From Desulfosporosinus sp. (GTDB taxonomy: Bacteria; Bacillota; Desulfitobacteriia; Desulfitobacteriales; Desulfitobacteriaceae), in contig JARLHV010000156.1 of the NCBI GenBank assembly GCA_031292055.1, positions 1 through 53,645 of the forward strand: DNA of 53,645 nucleotides. The letters run 5' to 3'. Each line of letters begins with the position of its first letter. Positions within the stretch are counted from its first letter, which is position 1. Made by a program: the position numbers and the translations under genes. A model generated the notes under the pieces. It had not been told where the DNA came from. It worked only from the letters and a program-made list of their open reading frames with translations, and searched no databases. Below are positions 8,249-18,079 of this stretch, one piece after another.

Positions 8249-9922
8249 TTAATCCTCTCCCTCCACTTCCAGCGTAACAAGGGTCTGGGCCGGAAAATCA
8301 ATATAACCTATTCCCACCTCGTAGGGCACAGAAGCCGACTGAACTCTGCTCGGTTCAAGATGCAGGCGAATCCGAAGGGGTGGGATCTGTGGTGCCGACG
8401 GGGCTGCCGGATCGGCCGTCCACGCAATCCGCCACTGCGTTCCTTCTATAGTAAGTATTGCCTCACTCTTGCGCCTTATAGTAAACCACCGCAAGACATC
8501 CCGGGGAACGGCAATCCAGGCACCGTCTCTTCTGCCTTGGGCAATCAGGCGTTCATAGACTTCTCCCCAAAAACGGGGAGCTGTAAAACTCTGATTATGC
8601 CAGAGCAGACTAACTGCTCCGCCGCAGCGCTTGGCCCAGTCCAGGATCGGTTTGGCCTTATGGAAAGCGTCTTCCCGATTCAGGTCAAAGTATTCCTCCC
8701 CCATTAGAGCACCGTCTTGGATATGGAGCGGAAGTTCCCACAGGGTTTGACAATTTAAGGGATGATAGGGTTGAAGGGTCCCGGCCCGAAAGCCAACCAC
8801 TTCATTAAACCCAAAGGTTGAATCGTATTGAAACCCGCCTTCTTCCAACACCCGAAAGGAATCGGGCGACTGAAAGTAAAGCCAGTGCATGCGTATCCCA
8901 ATCTCAGCTTGCCCAGTCAGACCAGCAATGCGGCCATGTTCTGCTCGAGCCGCTGGGACGTCATGCCAAGCATCAATTCCATGGACCCCAGCTTCCCAGC
9001 CTCCTGCTTCTAAGCTGGTGAGCAAGTTTTTATGCTGAGCTACATCATAAAACGAAGCTCGATTTGCGGGGGCACTATTGGTTTCTTTTTCTTTATCATG
9101 CTCTTTATCTTTTCTTAAGTGTTCCGGAAGAATACCGGGTTGCTCGGGAAAGGACATAAAATAAAGACTTGATCGCACCCCCAAGCGTTTCTCCAGTGCC
9201 AGCAGGGTTGGCAAGGCCCGTTGCCAGACGTCTTGCCCCAGACCAAACTTCGCAGCCCAGGTCCTTGCCATTTCCCAAATCGTGCGGAAGTGTTCGGACG
9301 TCTCCACTTTTCCCGCACGCCAACGTTTCCAATTCAAGACAGAACTGCGGTAGAAATAACCCAGAAAGGTGCGAGCAATGGGCATTTCCTTGAGACTTAA
9401 GATATCAATGTCATGGGTTAAGGTCATGGCATAAGCATATCCCCAGGGGATGGGTGGGAGTTCTAAGTAGTTTTTGACTTCTTGGTGTAAGACCTTGCGA
9501 ATTTCCTCGAGCATTAGATCGAGACTAGGCCGACTGACATCTTTTTCCGAATACTCTCGCCCGTCCATAAGCAGGCGAGTCCCCTCTTGCCCCAGATTAA
9601 AAGCTAACGTCTTGAGGCGGAGGCTGGGGTTTTCCCCACTTACTGGTCCACAGACTAAAATCAGAGGGTTTCCTGCCAGACACTTTAAATAGGAGAGAGA
9701 AATTCCATCCACTAAAATCACAGCGTAATCCCAGCTTGCCTCGTTGTCCGAAAGCGGGGCTCCTACTCGAGCTTCCTTCTCCGTCTCAAAGACAACCCTC
9801 AAATTCGTACCCAAAGAGACGCCCAAGAGACCCGCGATCTCCCGGTAAATTGACTCTAACTGCGCTGAAACATAATAGCCAATTTGCCCTGATCCGCAAA
9901 CCTTAGCTTGTGCTTCGCTCAC
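8249..9922 (-). CDS. Polysaccharide deacetylase-like protein (divergent NodB-type)
   Basis: The 557-aa protein has a central region with features of carbohydrate esterase 4-like enzymes: YAMTLTHDIDILSL (metal-binding-like THDID, about residue 165), GVHGIDAWHD (about 315) and LLWHNQSF near 440. These resemble the metal and catalytic motifs of NodB-homology domains in the variant form found in exopolysaccharide loci. The N-terminal 150 residues and the C-terminal 80 residues (beta-rich) are not recognised. It has no signal peptide, unlike secreted deacetylases, so the site of action is unclear. The GTG start overlaps the epimerase stop (GTGA), with GAGGGGGAG upstream. Confidence 0.7.
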   Translation of the reverse strand: MSEAQAKVCGSGQIGYYVSAQLESIYREIAGLLGVSLGTNLRVVFETEKEARVGAPLSDNEASWDYAVILVDGISLSYLKCLAGNPLILVCGPVSGENPSLRLKTLAFNLGQEGTRLLMDGREYSEKDVSRPSLDLMLEEIRKVLHQEVKNYLELPPIPWGYAYAMTLTHDIDILSLKEMPIARTFLGYFYRSSVLNWKRWRAGKVETSEHFRTIWEMARTWAAKFGLGQDVWQRALPTLLALEKRLGVRSSLYFMSFPEQPGILPEHLRKDKEHDKEKETNSAPANRASFYDVAQHKNLLTSLEAGGWEAGVHGIDAWHDVPAARAEHGRIAGLTGQAEIGIRMHWLYFQSPDSFRVLEEGGFQYDSTFGFNEVVGFRAGTLQPYHPLNCQTLWELPLHIQDGALMGEEYFDLNREDAFHKAKPILDWAKRCGGAVSLLWHNQSFTAPRFWGEVYERLIAQGRRDGAWIAVPRDVLRWFTIRRKSEAILTIEGTQWRIAWTADPAAPSAPQIPPLRIRLHLEPSRVQSASVPYEVGIGYIDFPAQTLVTLEVEGED

Positions 9923-10989
9923 GAAGCTCCCCCTCTTTCCTCCATCGCCAGCACAATCTCTTCACTGGCTCGGCCGTTGCCATAAAGATTTTCCAAATAG
10001 GGTGGTAAGGGGTTGTGGCGGTAACGTGCCACGGCCGCCACAATCTCCTCGATATTGGCACCTGCCAGTGTATTCCAACCCGTCTGCACGGTCTCTACCC
10101 ACTCTGTTTCATCCCGCAAGGTCACACAAGGAACTTGCCAAAGATAGGCTTCTTTCTGCACACCGCCGGAATCTGTCAGGATAAGTTCCGCTTCTTTTTC
10201 TAAAAGGATCATCTGCAAATATCCCACCGGTTCGATGACTTCTACGTTGCTTGGAATCGAGATTTGGTGAGCTGAGAGGAGCTTCTTGGTGCGGGGATGC
10301 AGAGGGAGCACAATTTGTCCCTCAATCCGGGCAAAGGCGTTAAAGATCCCGGCCAGCCGCTTGGGGTCATCGGTATTTTCAGCGCGGTGGACGGTGGCCA
10401 AAAGGTAGGCTTTTTTCTTATATAGGACGTTTTCGATCGTTCGTTCTTCTGCTCGTCGAGCATGGTAATAAAGAGCATCGGCCATGACATCTCCAGTCCG
10501 TATAACACCTTCTGTCAGGCCTTCGCGAGCGAGATTCCTGACTGCTTGATCCGTCGGGCAAAACAACAAGCTAGCGACATGATCCGTCAACACGCGGTTC
10601 ACTTCTTCTGGCATTTGGCGATTATAGCTGCGCAGACCAGCTTCAACATGGGCGATTGGAATATGGAGCTTGGCAGCGGCCAGCGCCCCAGCTAAGGTGG
10701 AGTTCGTATCCCCATAGACGAGAACCCAGTCGGGTTTTTCCTTGAGAAGCACCTCTTCTACACCGGTTAACATCTCGCCGGTTTGAGCGCCATGTCGCTT
10801 TGAGCCAACCCCTAAAAAATAGTCTGGTCTGGGAATTCCCAATTCTTCGAAGAACACACTGGACATCTGGTAATCATAATGCTGCCCGGTATGGACAATC
10901 TTTTCCTCGTGATTTTTTCTGAGAACCTCGGAAAGAGGGGCGGCTTTAATAAATTGAGGTCTAGCACCCAGTACGGTAATTATTTTCAT
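9919..10989 (-). CDS. wecB: Non-hydrolysing UDP-GlcNAc 2-epimerase (WecB/WbpI family)
   Basis: This 356-aa enzyme would interconvert UDP-GlcNAc and UDP-ManNAc, or the 2,3-diacetamido uronate analogue if WbpI-like. It shows GARPQFIKAAPL (8-19), HTGQHYD (33-39), VYGDTNS with Asp94, HVEAGLRS with Glu116, MPEEVNR with Glu128, VHRAENTDD with His201 and TDSGGVQKEA, matching the catalytic set of the non-hydrolysing family. ATG with AGGAG upstream. It overlaps the next gene by 4 bases and is separated from the flippase by 920 bases of repeats, so it may now have its own promoter. WecB and WbpI cannot be told apart by eye. Confidence 0.93.
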   Translation of the reverse strand: MKIITVLGARPQFIKAAPLSEVLRKNHEEKIVHTGQHYDYQMSSVFFEELGIPRPDYFLGVGSKRHGAQTGEMLTGVEEVLLKEKPDWVLVYGDTNSTLAGALAAAKLHIPIAHVEAGLRSYNRQMPEEVNRVLTDHVASLLFCPTDQAVRNLAREGLTEGVIRTGDVMADALYYHARRAEERTIENVLYKKKAYLLATVHRAENTDDPKRLAGIFNAFARIEGQIVLPLHPRTKKLLSAHQISIPSNVEVIEPVGYLQMILLEKEAELILTDSGGVQKEAYLWQVPCVTLRDETEWVETVQTGWNTLAGANIEEIVAAVARYRHNPLPPYLENLYGNGRASEEIVLAMEERGGAS

Positions 10990-11020
10990 AATTTTAGCTC
11001 CTCGCTTTATCTAAATACGA

Positions 11021-11048
11021 GACTCCCACTTCTTTAAGTAGGTGTTCC
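11021..11048. repeat. Short hairpin repeat GACTCCCACTTCTTTAAGT, copy 1
   Basis: This segment matches 20651-20678 almost base for base. It forms a small CCCACTT/AAGTAGG hairpin here and CCCACTT/AAGTGGG there. It directly abuts the truncated end of the composite repeat that starts near 11045. It could be an end remnant of an IS200/IS605-type element (inference from hairpin form). Confidence 0.5.
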
Positions 11049-11829
11049 TGATTTTACTGGCATTTTGGTGGTACTCAGTTAATCAACCACAGATTACACA
11101 GATTAACACAGAATAAATACAGAATAAATGATTCCGCTGCAGAAACCCCTTGTTATGCTATTAATATCACGTTTTATTGTCATCCTGAGCGAAGCGAAGG
11201 ATCTTAAAGCTCTAGATCCTTCGCTCTCGCTCAGGATGACACAAAAATAATTGCAGTGACTTGATATTTTATAACGTTTTTAGACTTGTCGAACAGCGGA
11301 ATCAATAAATATATTTTGGCTCCAAACTACAAATCGCTTGTAACTCAATTGATGATCGCCAAAGTTAATTAAAAGGCCTCGTTTTAACCCTGATAAACCG
11401 CTTCGAGAAACCCTGGTCCAAGTGTCCGGTGTACCTCCATTGCTGCACCAATAATGGCATAGGTCTGTGAATCCCGTTCCACATTCTCCATCCCCTTTAT
11501 CCTTTGTCTGTTGTTCCAAAATTATATAACCACACATTACACAGATTAACACAGATTTAAAAAATACATTTTTAGCTCTAAAATATAAATCGCTTGTAAC
11601 GCAATTGATATTCGCCAAAGCTGATAAAAGGCCGATTTAATCCTGTAGCTTTGAGATGATTGATTATTATTTTTCTATACTTAATCCTTCTTAATCTGTG
11701 AAATCTGTGTAATCTGTGGTTTCTCTTATCGTTCTTTTCATGTGTAATCTGTGGTTCCCCGTTCAGAATTCCCCAAGGCGTATTTACAGTGTTTCTCCTT
11801 GCAGGTATAAAAAAATGCGGGATTTTAGG
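11045..11829 (-). mobile_element. Composite repeat cluster (copy G, reverse), at least two element units plus a MITE
   Basis: About 785 bases made of two successive units of the dispersed element, both in reverse orientation. The internal motif with ACCACAGATTACACAG appears near 11090 and a variant near 11535, and GCTCTAAAATATAAATCGC-type segments follow each. The left unit lacks the normal terminus. The right terminus (CGGGATTTTAGG, ending 11829) is intact. A stretch of about 150 bases near 11350-11500 is absent from other copies. This fills the 920-base gap between epimerase and flippase genes; no credible protein is encoded. Confidence 0.8.
11130..11303. mobile_element. 174-bp MITE, copy 2
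   Basis: It has the same termini GATTCCGCTG/CAGCGGAATC as copy 1 and differs mainly by one inserted base in the central palindrome. It is flanked by the direct repeat AATAAAT (11123-11129 and 11304-11310), 7 bp rather than the 6 bp of copy 1. It is inserted in the left unit of the composite repeat. Confidence 0.9.
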
Positions 11830-11909
11830 TTATACCTCTATTAATGAAAGGAAGGTCTCTGATTCCCAGATATTATCAATTTATACGAAAATTTATATAA
11901 AAGCCTAAC

Positions 11910-13340
11910 TTAAGTCCTTGCTTTAAGCTGACGCTTTACCTGACTTAAAATATACCCGCCAATGCGTTGAAAATCTTTATCCAAACTAAGCAGTATGATT
12001 AAGTAAAGCATTCCTGCGCTGGCCGCTGAGACCAGCGGATGAAGCTGGCGCAATAAGTAGGCTACAATGCTCATAGCTATTGAGGCTAACAAGATGACGG
12101 GGAGTTGCCTCCAAATCCGAATTTTATAGACCTGAAGCCGAACCGTTCCATAGAACATCACAAACACATAAAGTTCGGTAATCAGAGTTGCCACACTCGC
12201 TCCATAAATCCCATACCGAGGAATCGCATAAAGATTAATCGCAATATTTAACAAAGCGGCACCCCCTTGAATCTTGGCACGGGTCCACTGCCGATTGGTC
12301 GTTGTCAATACATCTCCCAAGGAGAAACTCAAGCACTCAAGGGCAAAAAACCAACTTAAGAGCATCAAAATCGGGATTGATTGGGGAAAACGATTCTTGT
12401 AGAGCCAAGTGATTAGGGGATTGGCCAAGATAAATAACAAGACACTGCCGGGAATCCCGACAGCACTTAGGACTTTAAAGATCTTTTCAATCGTGCCTTG
12501 GTGTTTTTCCTTACTCTCCACGCCAAGCTGGAATAAGATTGGGTAAAGCACACTTGTTAAAATTCCCGGAATAAATAAGAGCACGGCAATCAAACTATAG
12601 GCGGCCTTGTAAATTCCTACTTCAAAGGGCGAACGCATTAAGGAAAGCATCAGCATGTCAATCTGAAAATAGACATACAAAAAAATGACAGCCGCTCCAT
12701 AAGGCAGTCCCCGCCTGATCATCTCACCTAGGCGGCGCAAATTAAACTCAAGGCGTATGTGACGGCGCAGGTGAGCATATAACATGAGTGAAATCAGAGC
12801 AGCCGCCACAAATTGGGAAACGGTGATCATCACCACATTCCCCTTCATAATTACAACCAAGATCGTCAACGCTCCAATCAGAAACGTGGATAGAAATTGG
12901 TAGACAGCCGCGAAATACATTTGCTGTTTGGCCTGAAAATAGTTATAAACTGTACTGTCTAAGGCATTTAAGCCGCTCGCCAGACCAAAAATGATGATCA
13001 TACTTTGGATCGACCGGTTATAGCCCGCCGGGTGCATTAAGACGAGCATCAAGGCATAGATGACCAGTAAGGTAAATCCTTTAAATAAGAGAGTATTGCC
13101 CAGATAGAGTGGTAAAACACTCTCATCGAGAGAGCCCTCTTGAACCATGTAGTTACTCAAACCAAAATCTGCAAATAAGATAAAGGTACTGACGAAGGCA
13201 AGAGCGATGCCGTATTCTCCAAACGTATCCGGCCCTAGATAACGAGCGACCGCAATTGCCACAACAGCAGTAATCACTTTGGAAAGCACACTGGCCACGC
13301 TTAAAGCCGCAGCATTCTTAAGGACTAAACGAAGTTCCAC
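11910..13340 (-). CDS. Polysaccharide flippase (Wzx/MATE-like)
   Basis: The 476-aa protein has about 12-14 hydrophobic segments and the layout of the polysaccharide transport (Wzx) family. The N-terminus reads KNAAALSVASVLSKVITA, and ARYLGPDTFGEYGIALAF is the common first-helix loop motif of these transporters. It would flip undecaprenyl-linked repeat units to the outer face for polymerisation. The start is GTG with GGAGG six bases upstream. It lies 14 bases after a GT4 gene. It is the last gene before the repeat cluster that splits the locus. Confidence 0.9.
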   Translation of the reverse strand: MELRLVLKNAAALSVASVLSKVITAVVAIAVARYLGPDTFGEYGIALAFVSTFILFADFGLSNYMVQEGSLDESVLPLYLGNTLLFKGFTLLVIYALMLVLMHPAGYNRSIQSMIIIFGLASGLNALDSTVYNYFQAKQQMYFAAVYQFLSTFLIGALTILVVIMKGNVVMITVSQFVAAALISLMLYAHLRRHIRLEFNLRRLGEMIRRGLPYGAAVIFLYVYFQIDMLMLSLMRSPFEVGIYKAAYSLIAVLLFIPGILTSVLYPILFQLGVESKEKHQGTIEKIFKVLSAVGIPGSVLLFILANPLITWLYKNRFPQSIPILMLLSWFFALECLSFSLGDVLTTTNRQWTRAKIQGGAALLNIAINLYAIPRYGIYGASVATLITELYVFVMFYGTVRLQVYKIRIWRQLPVILLASIAMSIVAYLLRQLHPLVSAASAGMLYLIILLSLDKDFQRIGGYILSQVKRQLKART

Positions 13341-13354
13341 TGGGGTCCTCCCTT

Positions 13355-14563
13355 CTAGTGATTAACGATTTCTTTATACATCTGGAGCGTCTGCCGGGCA
13401 TTGTAGTCCCAGGTAAACCGGCGAGTGACAAGCTCCTTGCCACGGGCTCCCATCGCCTGTGCTGCTTGTGGATTTTCCAAAAGCCCACGAATCGCCGCGG
13501 TGAGGGCCGCAACATCTCTGGCTGGAACGGCTTTGCCAACGTCCTCTTGGGCAAGGATCTCTGAGATCCCCTCTTCGGTCGTGCCGATAATCGGCTTGCC
13601 ATAGGCCATCGCCTCTAAATACACGACCCCAAAGGCTTCATTCCAACTTGGCAGAATGAACGTATCACATTGAGCCATTTCAGTCATGGCTTCCGGATGG
13701 GGTAAACTTCCCAAAAACACGACCTGTCGGCCTATACCTAATGCTTGCGCGAGTGCCTCCAGCTTGGGCCGTTCCGTTCCGTCCCCCACGATCCGATATT
13801 CTAAATCGGGAAATTGGCGGATCAACTCCGGAAGTGCTTTTAAAACCACGGCATGTCCTTTGTCCGGGCGCAGAAAGCCGACTGTAAGCAGAATCTGTCC
13901 CGAGGTTTTCGTGCCCGGCTCTGAATCATTCCCCTGCGGTCCCGGTTGTTGGACTACGTCCTCAAGATCCACGCCGTTATAGATAACCCTGTATTTCTCG
14001 AGCTGGTCCGCCCAAGTTTCCAGACCATATTGGGTTTTGAGCTTAGCGCTCACTAAGATGACCCCTGACGCTCCCTGCAACGTAGCCCGCACACTCTTCG
14101 CACAGGTTTGACTGCGCTGTAAGGTATACGCAAAATCCTGACCATGAACCGTGACCACGACCGGGATCTTATATTTCCGGCCAAATCTTAAGGCCGCAGC
14201 TCCATCCGGATGAGCGACATGGGCATGAATAAGATCTACCCCACGGGCGATTTGTTCAGTAACGACCCGCTCGATTCCCCAAGCATAGGTTTGGGGGTAG
14301 TATTCGAAAAAGAGGGAGCGGGGAAATTCCAGCACCCGAGGGTGCCTGACAGCAAACCCATCCGGTTGCTCCGCAAAGGGAACCAAAGGGTAACCTCCCC
14401 ATTTCCCACGTCCGGTCATAAACCCCGGCACCCATGGTATCGGAGCGACAACGTTCACTTCTACGCCCAGACGCGCTAAAGCTTGGGCCTGCTGGCGGAC
14501 GAAGATCCCGCCTACCGGGCCAACTCGATTCGGGTACATATGGGAAAGGATTAAAACACGCAT
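13355..14563 (-). CDS. Glycosyltransferase family 4
   Basis: The 402-aa GT-B protein has an N-terminal PNRVGPVGGIFVRQQAQAL segment, VTVHGQDFAY in the acceptor domain, and a C-terminal donor domain with TVGFLRPDKGH, IVGDGTERPKLE and the E-x7-E segment EAFGVVYLEAMAYGKPII. It is predicted to extend the lipid-linked oligosaccharide. The ATG lies one base past the previous stop, so translation is probably coupled. Donor sugar is unknown; subgroup features resemble teichuronic/exopolysaccharide GT4 enzymes. Confidence 0.9.
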   Translation of the reverse strand: MRVLILSHMYPNRVGPVGGIFVRQQAQALARLGVEVNVVAPIPWVPGFMTGRGKWGGYPLVPFAEQPDGFAVRHPRVLEFPRSLFFEYYPQTYAWGIERVVTEQIARGVDLIHAHVAHPDGAAALRFGRKYKIPVVVTVHGQDFAYTLQRSQTCAKSVRATLQGASGVILVSAKLKTQYGLETWADQLEKYRVIYNGVDLEDVVQQPGPQGNDSEPGTKTSGQILLTVGFLRPDKGHAVVLKALPELIRQFPDLEYRIVGDGTERPKLEALAQALGIGRQVVFLGSLPHPEAMTEMAQCDTFILPSWNEAFGVVYLEAMAYGKPIIGTTEEGISEILAQEDVGKAVPARDVAALTAAIRGLLENPQAAQAMGARGKELVTRRFTWDYNARQTLQMYKEIVNH

Positions 14564-14564
14564 C

Positions 14565-15695
14565 TTACTTATCCCTCACTGCCAGGATTCGCTCATATAA
14601 GCTTAAAAGTTTATGTTGTTCTTTTTCCCAAGTATATTCGCGGTGAAAAGCATCCCAGCCGTTTTGACCGTAGCTTAAGGCCTGCTGTGGATCCGCCAAT
14701 AAGGCACAAATATCACGGGCCAGGCTTTCGGGATTACCGGGCTCTGTGAGTAGACCGCACTGATTCTTGGCAATGATTTCTTCAATATAGCCAAAACGGG
14801 AGCCAATCACGGGGAGACCTGCCGCCATGTATTCTAAAAGTTTGACCGGGATCGCCTTTTGATAATTCAGAGTTGGCAGTAAAGGCACGAGGGCAATCGA
14901 ACTCTTGGCCAAAAGTTCCGGGACCTGCTCGTAGGGAACTTTTCCCCTAAAATGTATCTTGCCCTGTTCTAACCAAGGGGTAAGATCAGAAAATTCCGGT
15001 CCTAAATCCTCCGTCTCAGCCGGGCCTACCAGTTCACAAACTGCTTCCGGATAGCTCTTACTTACAACTACCATGGCCCGGAGGATAACTTCGAGGCCTC
15101 GTTCCCGGTTAATCCCGCCGAGATATAAAATGACCGGGGGTTTTACTTTTACCGGGCGCGGAAATTCGAATTGACGCTGGAGCGGATAGTTATGAAGGAT
15201 TTCCCCTTCCGGGTTCTGGCGGCGAAAAAGCTCAGCCATATGGCCGTTAACCGTAATAATCCCAGCAAACGAACGCGCCGCCCATTTTTCCACATGATCC
15301 ACAGTCCACGCGACAGACTTGCGCAAGGGCTTGGGCAGCCAATAGCGGGTGAGCAGACTATCACCATAATATTCATGGACATCATAAACTACTGGTTTGC
15401 GCTGCTTGCGACTCAACCATAAGGCCACCGGAATCAAGTCCGGATCATGAAAATGATAGATGTCTGCATTTTCCTGACGTGCCGCCCGATAGATGGCTTT
15501 GAGCCGCCAAATTCGATCCAGCCGAGAGGAAAGCGGCCTCACAGCTTGAATCCGAATTCCTGCTTTCATTTCCGACCTTTCATGAGGGGCCACTATGACC
15601 ACTTCATAGCCCGCTTCCGCTAAGCTGCGGGCCTCCTTATGAAAAATTCGCTCATCGAAGGGAGAGTGGGCTGTGGTTAAGATACAGACTTTCAA
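14565..15695 (-). CDS. Glycosyltransferase family 4
   Basis: The 376-aa GT-B protein opens MKVCILTTAHSPFDERIFHK and contains IYHFHDPDLIPVALWL and VYDVHEYYGDS. These are typical of a GT4 subgroup with a HDxD loop. The donor domain has LYLGGINRERGLE and IPVKLLEYMAAGLPVIGS. It starts with TTG overlapping the stop of the upstream polymerase gene (TTGA), with AAGGGG upstream. Linkage and donor are unknown. Confidence 0.9.
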   Translation of the reverse strand: MKVCILTTAHSPFDERIFHKEARSLAEAGYEVVIVAPHERSEMKAGIRIQAVRPLSSRLDRIWRLKAIYRAARQENADIYHFHDPDLIPVALWLSRKQRKPVVYDVHEYYGDSLLTRYWLPKPLRKSVAWTVDHVEKWAARSFAGIITVNGHMAELFRRQNPEGEILHNYPLQRQFEFPRPVKVKPPVILYLGGINRERGLEVILRAMVVVSKSYPEAVCELVGPAETEDLGPEFSDLTPWLEQGKIHFRGKVPYEQVPELLAKSSIALVPLLPTLNYQKAIPVKLLEYMAAGLPVIGSRFGYIEEIIAKNQCGLLTEPGNPESLARDICALLADPQQALSYGQNGWDAFHREYTWEKEQHKLLSLYERILAVRDK

Positions 15696-17026
15696 GCGCT
15701 TTCCCCTTCTGTTCTGTAAATTATACCCATAAAAACAGCAACTAACGTCATTAACTGGAGATTGTAAATAGTTCCTGCGGTAAGGTTATACACGAGCAGC
15801 GCCAGCGTAGTCGCCACAAAAGCAACACCTAGCAAAGACTTATTTTCTCGCATCCCCGGTTCGTAGGTATAGGCGTTAAATAATCTTCCCCTCTGCAGTG
15901 CTGCTTTGGCTGGTCGGAGGAAAAGCCAGAGGTACATAGCTAAGCCGATAATACCGTAACGCCGGGTTATCAAAGCATATTCATTATCTACGAGGGTGGT
16001 CATAGTGTCTTTAGCCGTACCCCAACCTAAAATTGGGGAGAGGTGGATATAATACAAGGCACTGCCCGCCCGCAACATGTGCCCTTGAGCCGAAGTACTC
16101 GTGTTAAAGTTCGTTCCCTCATTCATCCGCGACACAAAATCGCGCGGCGAGGTGAAAAAAATCGTTAAAGTTAAAAGTAATAGTATGCCTACTTTCAAAA
16201 GAACCTCTTTTTTCCAATGGAATTTAATCATTGCCCAGAGACTTAAGAAGGTAAGCACTAGCGCCGTTGCTAAGAGGGCTGTGCGCGAAATGGTCATAAA
16301 CGTCAGTTTAAGCGTCAGTCCTGTCGCCACAAAAAGCAGCAACGCTCTTGTGCGCTCGTTTCTTTGGAAATAAAACCAAGTCACAAACAAAGACAACATT
16401 AGAACGGACACAATACCCATTACATTCGGGTTATCAAACGTCCCTAAAACACGCGGTGGATTGGCATTCACCAGGTTATCCAAGTGAGACTGGGCAAAGA
16501 AGGGGGTCAGCCAGGCATTGGCATTGGCTAGATTTAGAAATTGACTCCAGGAAAGTACGAGGATTATGCCAAACCCAACCAGAAATGCTTTCCGCAACCC
16601 AGCGAACTCGCCTTCCTGTAAATCCAAGGCCAGGGCTAGCGTGATAATCAAATAGTATTTTGCAAACGTGACGACTTCCATTATATCCCGGATGCCGATG
16701 GACCCGTGCAGGAACATTACGGCAAAGAGATTGGAGAGAATGATTGACGCTAAGAAAAGCAGAAAAACCTTCGTTACGACCCTCAGGCCTCGACTCTGTC
16801 CTTCATGATCCGTCAATTCAAGATCGTAGCTCGAGTGAAAACGCTGGGTTATTTGCCAGAGCAGATTGAGCGCAAAGGCTCCAAAAATAAGAGCATCATC
16901 CAAACGAACGCGCGGCCAAAACGGACGAATCTCTAATGAGGGTAAAAGCAGAGCCGATAACATGATCGCAATTATGAGTAGCAATTTATTTGAGTTAGCA
17001 CGAGTAACCCCTATGTTCCAATACAT
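15692..17026 (-). CDS. O-antigen ligase/polymerase (Wzy-like) membrane protein (second of two)
   Basis: The 444-aa protein has about 10-12 membrane segments. A large loop between late helices contains ILGWGTAKDTMTTLVDNEYALITRRYG, the usual conserved part of O-antigen polymerases and ligases. It lies between acetyltransferase and GT4 genes next to the flippase, so it is the better candidate for the Wzy polymerase of the upstream half of the locus. ATG with AAGGAGGAG upstream. Confidence 0.85.
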   Translation of the reverse strand: MYWNIGVTRANSNKLLLIIAIMLSALLLPSLEIRPFWPRVRLDDALIFGAFALNLLWQITQRFHSSYDLELTDHEGQSRGLRVVTKVFLLFLASIILSNLFAVMFLHGSIGIRDIMEVVTFAKYYLIITLALALDLQEGEFAGLRKAFLVGFGIILVLSWSQFLNLANANAWLTPFFAQSHLDNLVNANPPRVLGTFDNPNVMGIVSVLMLSLFVTWFYFQRNERTRALLLFVATGLTLKLTFMTISRTALLATALVLTFLSLWAMIKFHWKKEVLLKVGILLLLTLTIFFTSPRDFVSRMNEGTNFNTSTSAQGHMLRAGSALYYIHLSPILGWGTAKDTMTTLVDNEYALITRRYGIIGLAMYLWLFLRPAKAALQRGRLFNAYTYEPGMRENKSLLGVAFVATTLALLVYNLTAGTIYNLQLMTLVAVFMGIIYRTEGESA

Positions 17027-17083
17027 CTTTCTCCTCCTTGCCTGCCTTACCCTTTAATTAACGCCACGATCTGTTCTTGTTGT

Positions 17084-17968
17084 TCAAGGCTTAAGATAAC
17101 ATGGTAAGAGTTCCTCTTCCGCAACATCTCCCACCTCTTTGGCCGGGAATCCTTTCACTATACGTCTTGCCACCGTATCCTTGGTCACCAAAGCGCCTGC
17201 AGCCACAAAGGTCTCGGGGGCAACCTTCACACCCGGCAAAAGGATTGCCCCGCCACCGATACGAGCTCCGCGTTGAATGGTCGGACCTTTGATGGCTTGA
17301 AAACGTTTTTCGGTACGACCCATAAAATTGTCATTCGTCGTCGTGACCATGGGTGCGATAAACACTCGTTCTTCGATTTCCATATAAGCTGTAATATAAG
17401 AACCTGTCTGGATTTTGGTGAATGCCCCAATTTTAGTGTCATTTTCCACGCCTACGCCTGAACCGATCACTACATTCTGCCCAATTGAGCATCTCTCCCT
17501 GACGACAGCTCCGTCTCCGACGAAGGCCTCATCCGCATAGCTCGTCCCAGCATAAAGGACGGCCGAGCAGCCAACTGTAAAGCCATTTCCCATTCGAAGA
17601 GGAGGTAAATCTGCATGGGCTTTAACCGTACTCGTAGCCGCAGCCTTTGGTAAACGTCCCAGTGACGAGTTGCTGCCGATGAAGCCATCATCTCCCAGCT
17701 GCACTTGGGGGTAGATTGTCGTGTGATCCCCAATGCGGGTCCGAAGACCTAATTCGCTGCCTGTGCCGATGCTGACATAGTTACCAAGCTCGCTGCCGGC
17801 CCCAACCTTAACTCCGACGCCAAGCACACATCCAACTCCCAGGACTACGTTTTCCCCGAGCACGACATTTTCTCCAAGTACGCAAAACGGCCCAACTATT
17901 GTACTCGAGGGTACGTTTACATTCGAGGGTACGTTTGCACTCGAGGAGATCATCTGATTTTGAGTCAT
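17084..17968 (-). CDS. Left-handed beta-helix N-acetyltransferase (WbpD-like, extended)
   Basis: The roughly 294-aa protein has at least two blocks of hexapeptide repeats: an N-terminal coil (VVLGENVVLGVGCVLGVG...) and a C-terminal part with VIGSGVGVENDTKIGAFTKIQTGSYI and IAPMVTTTNDNFMGR, like WbpD/WlbB sugar N-acetyltransferases. It is longer than the usual roughly 190 residues because of the extra N-terminal helix turns. The internal ATG at 17968 is chosen because AAAGGAG precedes it; the ATG at 17995 has poor spacing. The first codons contain an 18-bp near-repeat encoding NVPS. It probably acetylates the 3-amino group of a UDP-amino sugar uronate, given the Gfo/Idh and dehydrogenase genes upstream. 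Confidence 0.82.
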   Translation of the reverse strand: MTQNQMISSSANVPSNVNVPSSTIVGPFCVLGENVVLGENVVLGVGCVLGVGVKVGAGSELGNYVSIGTGSELGLRTRIGDHTTIYPQVQLGDDGFIGSNSSLGRLPKAAATSTVKAHADLPPLRMGNGFTVGCSAVLYAGTSYADEAFVGDGAVVRERCSIGQNVVIGSGVGVENDTKIGAFTKIQTGSYITAYMEIEERVFIAPMVTTTNDNFMGRTEKRFQAIKGPTIQRGARIGGGAILLPGVKVAPETFVAAGALVTKDTVARRIVKGFPAKEVGDVAEEELLPCYLKP

Positions 17969-18079
17969 TATTAATTGCTCCTTTCGCAAATTCATTCCCC
18001 TTAGTCATTCAGGGGCGTCCATTCCCTCAGGGAGAGTTCCTGCTTTTAGTTCCTAGCTTTGAAAAACCAAAACTGCTGA

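Noticed and set aside
11280..11618. A 112-codon leftward ORF in the repeat cluster
   Set aside because: It runs across repeat units and the MITE end, has no ribosome site, and parts of it recur in every repeat copy.
11080..11760. CRISPR-like array suggested by recurring ACAGATTA units
   Set aside because: The units are not evenly spaced, there are no unique equal-length spacers, and no cas genes occur.
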